Assembly: GCA_903875605.1 (NCBI GenBank)
Contig: CAIQWT010000061.1
Coordinates: 1-64,000, forward strand
Length of the DNA: 64,000 nucleotides
Direction: 5' to 3'
From: an uncultured Geobacteraceae bacterium
GTDB lineage: Bacteria; Desulfobacterota; Desulfuromonadia; Geobacterales; Pseudopelobacteraceae
Below, in pieces: positions 35,358 to 44,080 of this stretch. Positions within the stretch are counted from its first letter, which is position 1. Each line of letters starts with the position of its first letter. A model generated the notes under the pieces. It ran no database searches and was not told the origin of the DNA. It saw only the letters and a program-made list of their open reading frames with translations. The position numbers were made by a program, and so were the translations under genes.

Positions 35358-35463
35358 GGTTGATCTCCTCCGGTATGATAGTGGTTTTAGCTAATCAGCA
35401 TCAAACAAAACAGGGTGCTTCAGTTTGAAATAGGCAAAATATATGCGCCAAGGTGTTGTTCTT

Positions 35464-35991
35464 CTACATCTCTATGCCGGTGCGTGCCGTAACACCGGCT
35501 TTGTAGTAGTGTTTGATTTCACGCATCTCGGTGACAAGATCGGCCGCTTCAATAACTTTTTCATGTGCGTTGCGCCCGGTCAGTACAAGTTCAGTCTTTT
35601 CCGGTTTAAGGCTGATCAAATCTAGGACCTGTTCGACATCAATCAGTCCGAAGCCTATGGCGCCGTTAATTTCATCGCAGATGAAAAGATCGAAGTCTCC
35701 GGATGCCAACAGTTCCTGAGCCTGGACCAAGGCTTCCTGTGCGGTCTGACGGTCAGCAGTGATGTCTTTTGTGTTAACCCATCCAGGCCTGCCGGTTTGA
35801 ATGATGGTCATTAAGGGTGCCAGTTTTTCAGCGGCCAGATGTTCACCGTAGCGGCCGCTCCCTTTGATGAACTGGAACATGCAGACACGGAGACCACGGC
35901 CGACAGCCCTTAAAGCAAGGCCAAGTGCTGCGGTCGTTTTTCCTTTGCCGTTGCCGGTATATACCTGGATGCAGCCCTGTTCCAAAGGCAT
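35464..35991 (-). CDS. cobO: Cob(I)yrinic acid a,c-diamide adenosyltransferase
   Basis: 175 residues from the ATG at 35991, which has GGGGGA upstream; a longer reading frame to 36153 would overlap the crotonase gene. The N-terminal P-loop is GNGKGKTT (about 13-20). DLFICDEINGAIGFGLI and LVLTGRNA are CobA/CobO hallmarks. It transfers an adenosyl group to corrinoid cobalt, making coenzyme B12 precursors. It lies 4 nt after the crotonase gene and 106 nt before the B12-binding subunit, so cofactor synthesis and use are encoded together. Confidence 0.93.
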   Translation of the reverse strand: MPLEQGCIQVYTGNGKGKTTAALGLALRAVGRGLRVCMFQFIKGSGRYGEHLAAEKLAPLMTIIQTGRPGWVNTKDITADRQTAQEALVQAQELLASGDFDLFICDEINGAIGFGLIDVEQVLDLISLKPEKTELVLTGRNAHEKVIEAADLVTEMREIKHYYKAGVTARTGIEM

Positions 35992-35995
35992 GGAT

Positions 35996-36763
35996 TTATT
36001 CCCCCGTAAACTGCGGTTGGCGTTTATCCAGAAAAGCCTGCATTCCCTCGCGCTGATCGAAACTGGCAAAGCAGAGGGCAAAGGCATCCCGCTCAAGCAT
36101 ACATGCGGTCTGCAGGTCGATGTCATATCCTGCATTGACAACTTCACCACCAATACTGATGGCGTGTGGACTACGGGTGCAAATGTGGGTTAATAAGGCC
36201 TCTGCTTGTTCCATAGTATCGTCAGCTGAATAGATGCGGTTTACAAGGCCTATTCGGTGGGCTTCTGTAGAGTCAATCAGGTCGCCACTATAAATCAGCT
36301 CTTTTGTTTTTGATTTGCCTACCAGTCTGGCAAGCCGCTGGCTGCCACCGCAAAAGGGTATCAATCCTGATGCTATGCCGGGAAAGCCAAAACTTGCCGA
36401 GTGAGACGCTACAATAAAATCACAGGTCAGCGCGACTTCCAGTCCCAATCCGGAACATTCTCCTTCAATAACCGCTATGCAGGGCTTACCGTTTTTTTCT
36501 AGAGAAAACATTACCTGCTGGCCAAAGCCGGACAATACCCCGGCATCATGAACCGAATCGCTGAGTCTCATCGAGCAGAGACAGAATCCCTTTTTCGGCC
36601 CGGCCAAAAGCAGTCCTTTGACTTCATCTTTGCCTGCCAAAATTGATATTTGGCGGCGCAGTGCTTCCAATAGTTCCATTACAGAGGCCGTCTGGCTTCC
36701 AGTAATAGTCAGTACGGCGATACCGCCAGCCTTAAATTGAGTCGTGCAAAGTCTTTCGGGCAC
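35996..36763 (-). CDS. Enoyl-CoA hydratase/isomerase (crotonase) family protein, second copy
   Basis: 255 residues with a GTG start at 36763 (AGGATC upstream). The CoA/oxyanion segment VIEGECSGLGLEVALTCDFIVAS is present. By hand alignment the first catalytic Glu is replaced (FGFPGIASG), and the second is kept (TKELIYSG). The protein is only distantly similar to the 34234 crotonase, and both keep only one of the two catalytic Glu. The two flank cobO and the B12-binding subunit. The reaction is not known. Confidence 0.85.
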   Translation of the reverse strand: MPERLCTTQFKAGGIAVLTITGSQTASVMELLEALRRQISILAGKDEVKGLLLAGPKKGFCLCSMRLSDSVHDAGVLSGFGQQVMFSLEKNGKPCIAVIEGECSGLGLEVALTCDFIVASHSASFGFPGIASGLIPFCGGSQRLARLVGKSKTKELIYSGDLIDSTEAHRIGLVNRIYSADDTMEQAEALLTHICTRSPHAISIGGEVVNAGYDIDLQTACMLERDAFALCFASFDQREGMQAFLDKRQPQFTGE

Positions 36764-36869
36764 TGCTCTGATCCTGTAATATGATAGATTTGATTTAGCC
36801 GCGCGACTATAACAATTCAGCTGTATACGGTCAAGAAAAGCTTTGTCAAATTTTATCGTCAGTAAAACT

Positions 36870-36897
36870 TTGCTGATTTCAGATATGGCGCTATACT
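36870..36897 (+). promoter_or_regulatory. Promoter of the large glutamate dehydrogenase gene
   Basis: TTGCTG (36870-36875) and TATACT (36892-36897) with a 16-nt spacer. Transcription would start near 36904, 29 nt before the ATG. Confidence 0.5.
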
Positions 36898-36932
36898 ATG
36901 TACATACTCATTTCATTCAGGGAGAACAGATC

Positions 36933-39908
36933 ATGCACCTTCCCACGCTAGTCCGTAGCAGCTCACATGCGGCTATCATTGCCGCAGAAGAAAACGCAAC
37001 CTGGCTTCAACAGCATATGAGCCCTTATTTTTTCCAGGTCATGTCTGATGAAGGGGCGGCATTATCTCTATTGTCACGTGAGATGGAGCACCTTCAACAT
37101 AACCGTCATCTGATCCTGACGGATCAGGAAAAACGGTTGGTTATTGCCTGTGTTAATCGCCCCGGTTCACTTTATGGGACATTGCGCCGGCTTGGGGAAC
37201 GCGAGATTTCCTATGCCATGTTTTCCCATTCCAATGCCGATATGCCCGGTCTTGAACATGAGCTTGAAATCCAGAGATTTGAATTCGATCGTCGTCAGAA
37301 TCATGAAATAGACCTCTCACTTAACGTTGATATGCCGGCCTCGCTGGTGCGTAAGGTGCGGGCGGAATTGCGCACTTCTTTCCCGCTATTTGATATAAAA
37401 AAGCTTGACAGGTTGCTGAAAATACTCTGGCTTAACAATGAAAATTACGTCCGGATGTCTCCAGCGTCGCGTATTGCCTATCTTGTCTGGTTGTTCGATA
37501 ATGGCAATTCCTCGGGCGGGCTGTTTCTTGATATTGCTGAGGTTGACCGCGATGGGCATGGTGAGACGCGCGTGCTGTTTGCCGTCGGCAACCCCCCTCA
37601 GGGAGAATTTCTGCTGCAGCTGCTAGAGGTGTTTAACCGTCTGGATATCGGAATACGCAGAGCGTATTGCCAGACGATTTCAAATGGTGTGCATCCTTAT
37701 TTTCTCGGATCTTTTCTTGTTATAAGTCGTCAGGGTGAGGATATTTCTCCAGAGAGCCCGCTGGCTGCCAGGCTGAAACGGGAACTCTGTACAACACAAA
37801 TTCTGTCCACATCTTCACCGGCTTATCGCCAGTATGTTGTTGAGGGACTTTTGTCCGGAGAGGACGCCGCTCTGGTCAATGCCTGCATCTCCTTTTGTCA
37901 TACCAGCCTGGCCCATGGACAACCGGAGCGTTTCGGTCTCGACGATGTACAAAGTGCCTTTTATGATCACCCCGAGATGGCACAACTCCTGATCCGTTTG
38001 TTCCGGCTGCGCTTCGATCCGGATCTTGACGGGCGTGAGGCTCTGTACACCTCCGCTCTTGTTGATGCACAGAATGCCGTTGATGGGTACAACACAGGGC
38101 ACCGCTGGCTGGATGATATTCGACGGGCTGTGTACCGCTGCTGCCTGCTGCTGGTCACCCACACACTTAAAACCAATTTTTTCGTAGTCGAGAAGCAAGC
38201 TCTGGCCTTCCGCCTCGACCCTGGTTATTTACGTCTGCTTGGCCGGGAATTCACTGCAGACCTTCCTGAAACCCTCCCCTTCCGCGTTACTTTTTTCTTC
38301 AGCCGCTTCGGTGCCGGATATCATGTCGGCTTTTCAGATATCGCACGTGGAGGCTGGCGCACAGTTATCGCCCGTAGTGCTGATGATTATATCACTTCGG
38401 CGAACACCATCTTCCGGGAAGTTTATGTTCTCGCCAACACCCAGCAGCTGAAAAACAAGGACATTTATGAAGGCGGTTCCAAACTGGCGGTGGTTCTGGA
38501 TGCATCTGATCTGGAGCAGGCGGGGAGTGAGGTGGAGAATTTCAGGCTCTACAAGCTTCAATACAGTATTGCCAATGCCTTTCTGGATATTTTTATCACC
38601 GAAAACGGCAAAGCAAAAGATCGGCGGGTTGTTGACTACTATGGTGATGACGAGCCGATCGAAATCGGCCCGGACGAGAACATGCACGATGGCATGATTG
38701 AGGCTATCGCCGCCTTGTCAAAGAAACGCGGCTATATCCTAGGCGTGGGCATCATGTCCAGTAAGCGGTTTGGTATCAATCACAAAGAGTATGGGGTTAC
38801 CTCCACCGGTCTGGTCACTTTTGCTGAAATAACAATGGCTGAGGCGGCTGGCATAGATATGCGTCGGGAGCGGTTTTCGCTGAAAATGACCGGAGGCCCG
38901 AATGGCGACGTTGCCGGCAACGCTCTGCGCATATTGCTGGCACGCTGTCCCGGAATACAGGTCCGCCTGATTCTGGATGGTACGGCGGTTTTGTATGATC
39001 CGAATGGCATCAACCATGAGGAATTAGGCCGCATTGTGCTTTCCCGCGACCTGGACGCCTTTGACCCGCAATATCTGTCTCCGGGAGGTTTCATGCTCTT
39101 TCGCACCGGTCGCAGGATGGAGGGGCTGAAGGAATCACATCGTAAGGTCACGCTAAATAATGAATGTCTTGCCGAAGAGTGGCTGGATATCGATGATTTT
39201 AACCGCCTGTACAACAGCCTGATCTTTACGGTCAAGGCCGATCTCTTTATCCCTGCCGGCGGCCGTCCTGAAACTATTGACGCTCAGAACTGGCGCTCCT
39301 TTCTTGATGAATCCGGAGTGCCGACGTCAAGGGTCATAATTGAAGGAGCCAACTCCTATATCACTCCAGAGGCGCGGATTCAGCTGCAAAAGAATGGTGT
39401 GGTGCTGATGCGTGACGCATCTGCCAATAAATGCGGAGTTATTTCATCTTCATACGAAATTATTGCCAACCTTCTGCTTTCAGAGCGTGAGTTCATGGAG
39501 CATAAGGAGCGTTACGCCGGTGATGTGCTGGCCATTCTGGAAAAACGGGCCGCCGACGAGGCAAGGCTGATCCTGCGGCGACGGATAGACTCAGGTGGTA
39601 CCCTGCTCTATAGCGAAATATCTGAAACTATCAGCCAGAACATCAACAGCCTCTACTCGCGGCTCTTTGATTTTTTCTCGGCCCGCCCGGAACTCTGCCT
39701 GCAAGCTCCCTTCCGTCAGGCAATTCTGCGTCACCTGCCGCTCATGCTGCAGGAGTCAGCGGCGTATCGCAAGCGAATAAAAAAGCTGCCGAAGAAATAC
39801 CTTTGCGCTATCCTGGCGGCTGAGATCGGTTCTTCGCTCGTCTACAGCGGAAACCGGGATGCTGATTTTGAAGATATGATCCGGCGGCACCTTGCCCGGC
39901 TGCTGTAA
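36933..39908 (+). CDS. Large NAD-type glutamate dehydrogenase
   Basis: 991 residues from the ATG at 36933, which follows GGGAGA; the frame opens 90 nt earlier, but that part overlaps the promoter region. The N-terminal half is a regulatory region with an ACT-like segment (VIACVNRPGSLYGTLRRLG, about 68-86). The catalytic part (from about 450) has RGGWRTVIAR, MTGGPNGDVAGNALRILLA, EGANSYITPEARIQLQ and RDASANKCGVISSSYEI. These match the large GDH families, not GdhA. At about 110 kDa it resembles the 115-kDa class. It probably oxidises glutamate for catabolism, in contrast to GdhA nearby. Confidence 0.88.
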   Translation: MHLPTLVRSSSHAAIIAAEENATWLQQHMSPYFFQVMSDEGAALSLLSREMEHLQHNRHLILTDQEKRLVIACVNRPGSLYGTLRRLGEREISYAMFSHSNADMPGLEHELEIQRFEFDRRQNHEIDLSLNVDMPASLVRKVRAELRTSFPLFDIKKLDRLLKILWLNNENYVRMSPASRIAYLVWLFDNGNSSGGLFLDIAEVDRDGHGETRVLFAVGNPPQGEFLLQLLEVFNRLDIGIRRAYCQTISNGVHPYFLGSFLVISRQGEDISPESPLAARLKRELCTTQILSTSSPAYRQYVVEGLLSGEDAALVNACISFCHTSLAHGQPERFGLDDVQSAFYDHPEMAQLLIRLFRLRFDPDLDGREALYTSALVDAQNAVDGYNTGHRWLDDIRRAVYRCCLLLVTHTLKTNFFVVEKQALAFRLDPGYLRLLGREFTADLPETLPFRVTFFFSRFGAGYHVGFSDIARGGWRTVIARSADDYITSANTIFREVYVLANTQQLKNKDIYEGGSKLAVVLDASDLEQAGSEVENFRLYKLQYSIANAFLDIFITENGKAKDRRVVDYYGDDEPIEIGPDENMHDGMIEAIAALSKKRGYILGVGIMSSKRFGINHKEYGVTSTGLVTFAEITMAEAAGIDMRRERFSLKMTGGPNGDVAGNALRILLARCPGIQVRLILDGTAVLYDPNGINHEELGRIVLSRDLDAFDPQYLSPGGFMLFRTGRRMEGLKESHRKVTLNNECLAEEWLDIDDFNRLYNSLIFTVKADLFIPAGGRPETIDAQNWRSFLDESGVPTSRVIIEGANSYITPEARIQLQKNGVVLMRDASANKCGVISSSYEIIANLLLSEREFMEHKERYAGDVLAILEKRAADEARLILRRRIDSGGTLLYSEISETISQNINSLYSRLFDFFSARPELCLQAPFRQAILRHLPLMLQESAAYRKRIKKLPKKYLCAILAAEIGSSLVYSGNRDADFEDMIRRHLARLL

Positions 39909-39992
39909 ATTTTGCTTTTATTAAGATGGGCTGTTGTGCTAGAAACAAAACCACTTTACGTTTACCTAAGAGACCACTTAAAGGAGTCTGTA

Positions 39993-40238
39993 ATGTCAAA
40001 CAATAATGATAATGCCGCTGCTGCTGTGATAGCCTTTGTTTCCGGTGCTGTAATCGGAGTTGCTGCTGCTCTGCTGCTGGCCCCGGCACCAGGCCGCGAA
40101 ATACGCGGGAAGCTTTCTGATCTGGGAGAAACTGCAGCTGAAAGAGTGCGACGTCTTGCCCGCGAAGCCAAGTTCAAAGTCACCCCCAAAAGCAAAGGGG
40201 CCGGTTATGAGTACGATGGTGGCGATGCCTGGATCTAA
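39993..40238 (+). CDS. YtxH domain protein, second paralog
   Basis: 81 residues from the ATG at 39993 (AAGGAG at 39981-39986). A hydrophobic Gly/Ala helix (about 10-31) runs into the YtxH signature APAPGREIRGK, then a short basic tail follows. It is shorter than the copy at 24999. It lies 84 nt after the glutamate dehydrogenase gene and 15 nt before the LarA-like gene. Function is unclear. Confidence 0.8.
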   Translation: MSNNNDNAAAAVIAFVSGAVIGVAAALLLAPAPGREIRGKLSDLGETAAERVRRLAREAKFKVTPKSKGAGYEYDGGDAWI

Positions 40239-40253
40239 GCGGACTCGCACTGT

Positions 40254-41516
40254 ATGGAACTGAAATACGGATCTACTGCATTTTTTCTCGACCTCCCGCC
40301 GGAACGCCTGGCGGGAGTCGTTACCCCGTCACCTTCCGTCACTACTGCCCCCCCCTGCGATATAATTGAAGCTGCGCTGGATGCCTGTAGCCACTTTATT
40401 TCCTCCTTCAAGGCGGGAGAAAAAGTGGTCATCGTCACCTCGGATATCACCCGTTATACCGGCAGTGAAATATATCTCCCTTTGCTGGTGGAACGTCTGA
40501 ACAGTCAGGGGATTGCTGATGATGACATAGAAATCCTGATTGCTCTCGGCATTCATAGGAAGCAGACCGAGCATGAACATCTTAAGATTGTTGGCTCTTT
40601 GTATGGCCGGATACGTGTTTCGGATCACGAATGTGACGATGTCGATGCGTTGACCTTTATCGGTATGACCTCTAACGGAATCAAAGTTGGCATCAATAGT
40701 AAAGCTGTAGAGGCCGACCGTCTAATTCTGACGGGGACCATCGGCTTCCATTATTTTGCTGGTTTCAGCGGCGGACGTAAGAGCATTCTGCCAGGAATCG
40801 CTGCCCGTAAATCCTGTATGGACAGCCATTTCACTGTATTAAATCCAGGTGCTGGCAGTGGGAAAAACCCGTTGGCTGTTACCGGTAATCTTGTTGATAA
40901 TCCGGTGCATAACGCCATGGTTGAAGGTTGTGCGCTGGCAAACCCATCATTTATTCTGAACACTGTACTGGCAGCCGATAAGCGCATTATTGCCGCCTTT
41001 GGCGGCGACTGGCGCATGGCACACGAGGCTGGCTGCCGCTTTTATCGCGAACAATTTACCTATCCTGTAGTGGGAAAAAGTGACCTGGCGATTGCTTCCT
41101 GTGGTGGTTATCCAAAGGATATCAACCTCATACAGGCTCACAAGTCAATGGAGTACGCTTCACAGTCTATCAAAGACGGTGGGGTACTGATTCTGCTGGC
41201 GGAATGTCGTGATGGTTTCGGTAACGGGACTTTTTTTAACTGGTTCCGTTTTAAACGGTTGGAAGAGTTTGAAGCGGAACTGCGGGTGCGCTACGAGATC
41301 AACGGGCAGACAGCTTACTCTTTGCTGCAGAAGGCGCTGCGTTTCCGGATCATTCTCGTGTCGCAGTTTCCGTCGCAGCAGGTCAAGGAAATGGGGATGA
41401 TTCCGGCGCAGAGCCTAGAGGAAGCTATGGGGCTCGCTGAGTTGATGCTACCGGATGATTGGCGTTGCTACCTGGTGCCGGAGGCTGGTAGTGTGCTGCC
41501 GGTTGCTGCGCTATGA
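40254..41516 (+). CDS. LarA-like (DUF2088) nickel-pincer lactate racemase family protein
   Basis: 420 residues, normal for LarA. The N-terminal domain (DUF2088) has TSDITRYTGS and ALGIHRKQTEHEH, where one catalytic His sits. The second catalytic His and the cofactor Lys are in the segment HYFAGFSGGRKSILPGIA (about 165-182), as in LarA His174 and Lys184. It should use a nickel-pincer nucleotide, but larB, larC and larE are not in the window. The real substrate (lactate or another 2-hydroxy acid) is open. An 8-C run at 40348-40355 lies in the coding frame. Confidence 0.85.
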   Translation: MELKYGSTAFFLDLPPERLAGVVTPSPSVTTAPPCDIIEAALDACSHFISSFKAGEKVVIVTSDITRYTGSEIYLPLLVERLNSQGIADDDIEILIALGIHRKQTEHEHLKIVGSLYGRIRVSDHECDDVDALTFIGMTSNGIKVGINSKAVEADRLILTGTIGFHYFAGFSGGRKSILPGIAARKSCMDSHFTVLNPGAGSGKNPLAVTGNLVDNPVHNAMVEGCALANPSFILNTVLAADKRIIAAFGGDWRMAHEAGCRFYREQFTYPVVGKSDLAIASCGGYPKDINLIQAHKSMEYASQSIKDGGVLILLAECRDGFGNGTFFNWFRFKRLEEFEAELRVRYEINGQTAYSLLQKALRFRIILVSQFPSQQVKEMGMIPAQSLEEAMGLAELMLPDDWRCYLVPEAGSVLPVAAL

Positions 41517-41585
41517 AAAAGATTGCCCGTTGAGTGCTTCATTGTTATATTGCCGCTTTATCAATACGCATCAGGAAGTGATTTA

Positions 41586-42017
41586 ATGGAACTACATGAA
41601 CAGTTGAAATCTCTCGGCTCCGGCGCTACCACGTACAACTATGACAAGCCGGATGCCGGCCTGCTGGAGGCGTTTCCAAGCCCATTTGCCCAGCATGAAT
41701 TGAATCCTGCCGGCGCAGTCGGGACTTTGCATATTGAGTGCCCTGAATTCACCTGTCTCTGCCCGATGACCGGTCAGCCTGATTTTGGGAAGATTGTTAT
41801 TGATTATAAGCCGGAACAGCTATGTGTTGAAAGCAAGAGCCTGAAATTGTACCTCGGTTCATTCCGGATGCATGGTGAATTTCACGAAGCGGGAGTAAAT
41901 CGTATCTGTAATGATCTGGTGGCCCTGCTTGGCCCGGCCTGGCTTACTGTAAGGGGTGAGTTTACCCCCAGAGGCGGCATACCGTTCTGGCCAACTGCAG
42001 AATATCGTAAAAAATAG
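41586..42017 (+). CDS. queF: NADPH-dependent 7-cyano-7-deazaguanine reductase
   Basis: 143 residues from the ATG at 41586, after AGGAAG; the frame opens earlier at 41523 but those residues are not QueF-like. The catalytic Cys is in TCLCPMTGQPDFG (about 55-67) and the specific QueF motif is VESKSLKLYLGSFR (about 80-93). The enzyme reduces preQ0 to preQ1 in queuosine synthesis. It is the short (unimodular) type. It lies 69 nt after the LarA-like gene and 68 nt before efpL. Confidence 0.95.
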   Translation: MELHEQLKSLGSGATTYNYDKPDAGLLEAFPSPFAQHELNPAGAVGTLHIECPEFTCLCPMTGQPDFGKIVIDYKPEQLCVESKSLKLYLGSFRMHGEFHEAGVNRICNDLVALLGPAWLTVRGEFTPRGGIPFWPTAEYRKK

Positions 42018-42085
42018 AAACACCGCCAAACCGCTTCTTATAGAGGATGCTCAAATAAACATTTTACCAAGGAGAATCTGCATTC

Positions 42086-42649
42086 ATGTTTTCTACGTCC
42101 GATTTTAAAAAAGGGCTTGTCATTCAGCTTGACGGAGCCCCCTGCCTGCTTGTCGATATAAACATTAGCTCACCCACTGCACGTGGCGCCAACACAATGG
42201 TAAAGACCAAATACCGCAACCTGATCACCGGCCAGGTATTGGAAAAGACATTCCGTTCCGGGGATAAAGTGGACGAGGCCGATTTCGAAAGGCATAAAGG
42301 GCAATTTTTGTATGCCGATGGTGGCAACGGTGTTTTTATGGATCTTGAAAATTACGAACAATTTGAGATGCCTTCTGAGGAATTTGAGCCGCTCTCGCTC
42401 TATCTACTCGATGGCACAGAAGTAATTCTTGGTCTGTTTGAAGGGCGTATGGTAAACGTCGATCTGCCGATGACGGTTGAATTGACTGTTGTAGAAACGC
42501 CGCCGGTAATGAAAAATGCTACAGCAACAGCTGAAACAAAAGAAGCGATACTCGAAACCGGGCTGAAAATCCGGGTTCCACCGTATCTAGAATCAGGTGA
42601 AAGAGTAAAAGTTGATACACGGGACGGCCGCTTTCTTTCGCGGGCATAA
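42086..42649 (+). CDS. efpL: EF-P paralog of the YeiP/EfpL type
   Basis: 187 residues, three OB/KOW domains as in EF-P. EF-P proteins help ribosomes through proline stretches. The tip loop, which carries the modified Lys in EF-P, reads SSPTARGANT here, with Arg33 at its end. This is the mark of YeiP/EfpL, which acts without the lysine modification. The C-terminal segment STGL-like TGLKIRVPPYLESGERVKV (about 155-173) is conserved. AAGGAG precedes the ATG at 42086. A normal EF-P must be elsewhere. Confidence 0.88.
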   Translation: MFSTSDFKKGLVIQLDGAPCLLVDINISSPTARGANTMVKTKYRNLITGQVLEKTFRSGDKVDEADFERHKGQFLYADGGNGVFMDLENYEQFEMPSEEFEPLSLYLLDGTEVILGLFEGRMVNVDLPMTVELTVVETPPVMKNATATAETKEAILETGLKIRVPPYLESGERVKVDTRDGRFLSRA

Positions 42650-42687
42650 TCAGATTACAGCTAACCGGACGCTAGCCTTAAAATCAC

Positions 42688-42716
42688 TTGACAGCGATAC
42701 CGGTCTCCTCTATTAT
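42688..42716 (+). promoter_or_regulatory. Sigma70 promoter of the tRNA gene
   Basis: A perfect TTGACA (42688-42693) and TATTAT (42711-42716) with the ideal 17-nt spacer. Transcription would start near 42723, 7 nt before the tRNA. Confidence 0.88.
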
Positions 42717-42729
42717 GCAACTCCCCTAC

Positions 42730-42806
42730 GGGCCTATAGCTCAGTTGGCTAGAGCCACCGGCTCATAACCGGTTGGTCCCAGGTTCGAGTCCTGGTGGGC
42801 CCACCA
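42730..42806 (+). tRNA. tRNA with CAU anticodon, probably tRNA-Ile2 (lysidine) rather than Met
   Basis: 77 nt with encoded CCA. The acceptor stem GGGCCTA pairs with TGGGCCC. The D loop has AGTTGGCTAGA, the anticodon stem GCCGG-like CCGG/CCGG closes CTCATAA with anticodon CAT, and the T arm is CCAGGTTCGAGTCCTGG. The CTCATAA loop and the GGGCC acceptor are more like bacterial tRNA-Ile2, in which TilS converts C34 to lysidine, than initiator Met. Elongator tRNA-Met is not excluded. Confidence 0.95.
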
Positions 42807-42879
42807 TTTCATACTTCGAGGGGAATACGCCGGATGCCGGCCAGATATTTGGGAACGTATAGTTACCATACCTCACCAC

Positions 42880-42916
42880 GAGAGTGCACACCGCAAGGTT
42901 GCACTCTTTTTAATTG
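42880..42916 (+). terminator. Terminator of the tRNA transcript
   Basis: AGAGTGCA pairs with TGCACTCT around a 13-nt loop and ends in a T run (42907-42911). It lies 74 nt after the tRNA and just before the Nif3-like gene. Confidence 0.75.
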
Positions 42917-42922
42917 TAGCCG

Positions 42923-44041
42923 ATGAAAATTCCAAAAACAGCAGACATAGTTGGTATTATTAACAAAATAGCTCCAGTGTCGCTGGCAGAAACGTGGGAT
43001 AATCCCGGACTTCAGGTCGGTGATCCCACTGCTGAAGTGACCAGAATCATGGTTGCTCTTGATCCGACTCCCGCTGTAATCAATTCTGCTATTGCTGCTT
43101 CCTGTCAACTGCTTGTTACTCACCATCCACTAATATTTAAGCCGCTTAAATCCATCTCCACAGCAACGCCACTGGGAACTTCAATACAAAAGGCAATCAA
43201 GGCCGGACTGTCGATATTATCTCTGCATACTAACTACGATATTGCACGTGGCGGATTAAATGATCTGCTAGCCGATAAAATCGGCCTTTCTGATTGCCTT
43301 CCTCTCAAAGTCACCACCACTTGTGAGCTTGTCAAGCTGGTCGTCTTCGTGCCGGTTGATTACATTGAACAGCTGCGGTCGGCACTATTCCCTTTTGTCG
43401 CACAACAGGGGAATTATCGTGACTGTTCTTTTGCCGCTGACGGAATAGGGACATTCTCTCCGCTTGAGGGTGCAAAGCCGTTTGCCGGAACCGTCGGGAT
43501 AATGGCAAAGGAGCATGAAGAAAGGCTGGAGCTGCTGCTTGAACGGGCACAACTGCCGCGAGCTGTGAAAGCATTGCTGGCGGTGCATCCTTATGAAGAG
43601 CCTGCATTTGACATCTACCCGCTTCTGAATGAGGGGGAAAAACTTGGCATTGGGAGGATCGGGCGTTTGCCGCTCCCGGTAACACTGGCGGAGTATGTCA
43701 ATACACTCAAAAATGTTTTGTCTGCGCCTGCGTTGCGCTATGTGGGGGATCCTGAGACTTTGATATCAAAGGTGGCACTCTGCAGCGGTAGCGGTTCATC
43801 TCTGCTTCGCGATGCGGTACGATCAGGTGCCGACCTGCTGGTGACCGGAGATGTCAAATATCACGAGGCCCGTGATGCCGAAGATTTGGGAATGGCATTG
43901 ATTGATGCCGGTCATTTCCCTACGGAAATAATTATGGTGCATGAAATAACGGAACGACTTGGTCGGGCGCTTGTTGCGTCCGGCTATACAGATTGTCAGG
44001 TAGAAGCGTGCCGAACGGAAACAGATCCGTTTAACATATAG
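42923..44041 (+). CDS. Nif3-like dinuclear metal centre protein
   Basis: 372 residues, Nif3/YbgI family with the usual CutA-like insertion in the middle (about 135-240). The metal-binding residues are visible: ATHHP-like VTHHPLIF (about 66-73), LHTNYDIARGGLND, and near the C-terminus DAGHFPTEI. Proteins of this family bind two metal ions and are often called GTP cyclohydrolase 1 type 2; their true role is unsettled. The neighbouring zinc-ribbon gene is a typical partner, and both are found together in many bacteria. Confidence 0.9.
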   Translation: MKIPKTADIVGIINKIAPVSLAETWDNPGLQVGDPTAEVTRIMVALDPTPAVINSAIAASCQLLVTHHPLIFKPLKSISTATPLGTSIQKAIKAGLSILSLHTNYDIARGGLNDLLADKIGLSDCLPLKVTTTCELVKLVVFVPVDYIEQLRSALFPFVAQQGNYRDCSFAADGIGTFSPLEGAKPFAGTVGIMAKEHEERLELLLERAQLPRAVKALLAVHPYEEPAFDIYPLLNEGEKLGIGRIGRLPLPVTLAEYVNTLKNVLSAPALRYVGDPETLISKVALCSGSGSSLLRDAVRSGADLLVTGDVKYHEARDAEDLGMALIDAGHFPTEIIMVHEITERLGRALVASGYTDCQVEACRTETDPFNI

Positions 44042-44080
44042 TCGGGACAGTAAAACCAATTTACAGCAAGGGGGATCAAT

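Noticed and set aside
40348-40355. 8-C run in the larA-like gene (and 8-G run at 48904-48911 in the aldolase gene)
   Set aside because: Runs of 8 are too short to be good evidence for phase variation; only the 11-base tract was kept.
42730-42806. Initiator tRNA-fMet
   Set aside because: The acceptor stem has a normal G1-C72 pair and the anticodon stem lacks the three G-C pairs of initiator tRNA.
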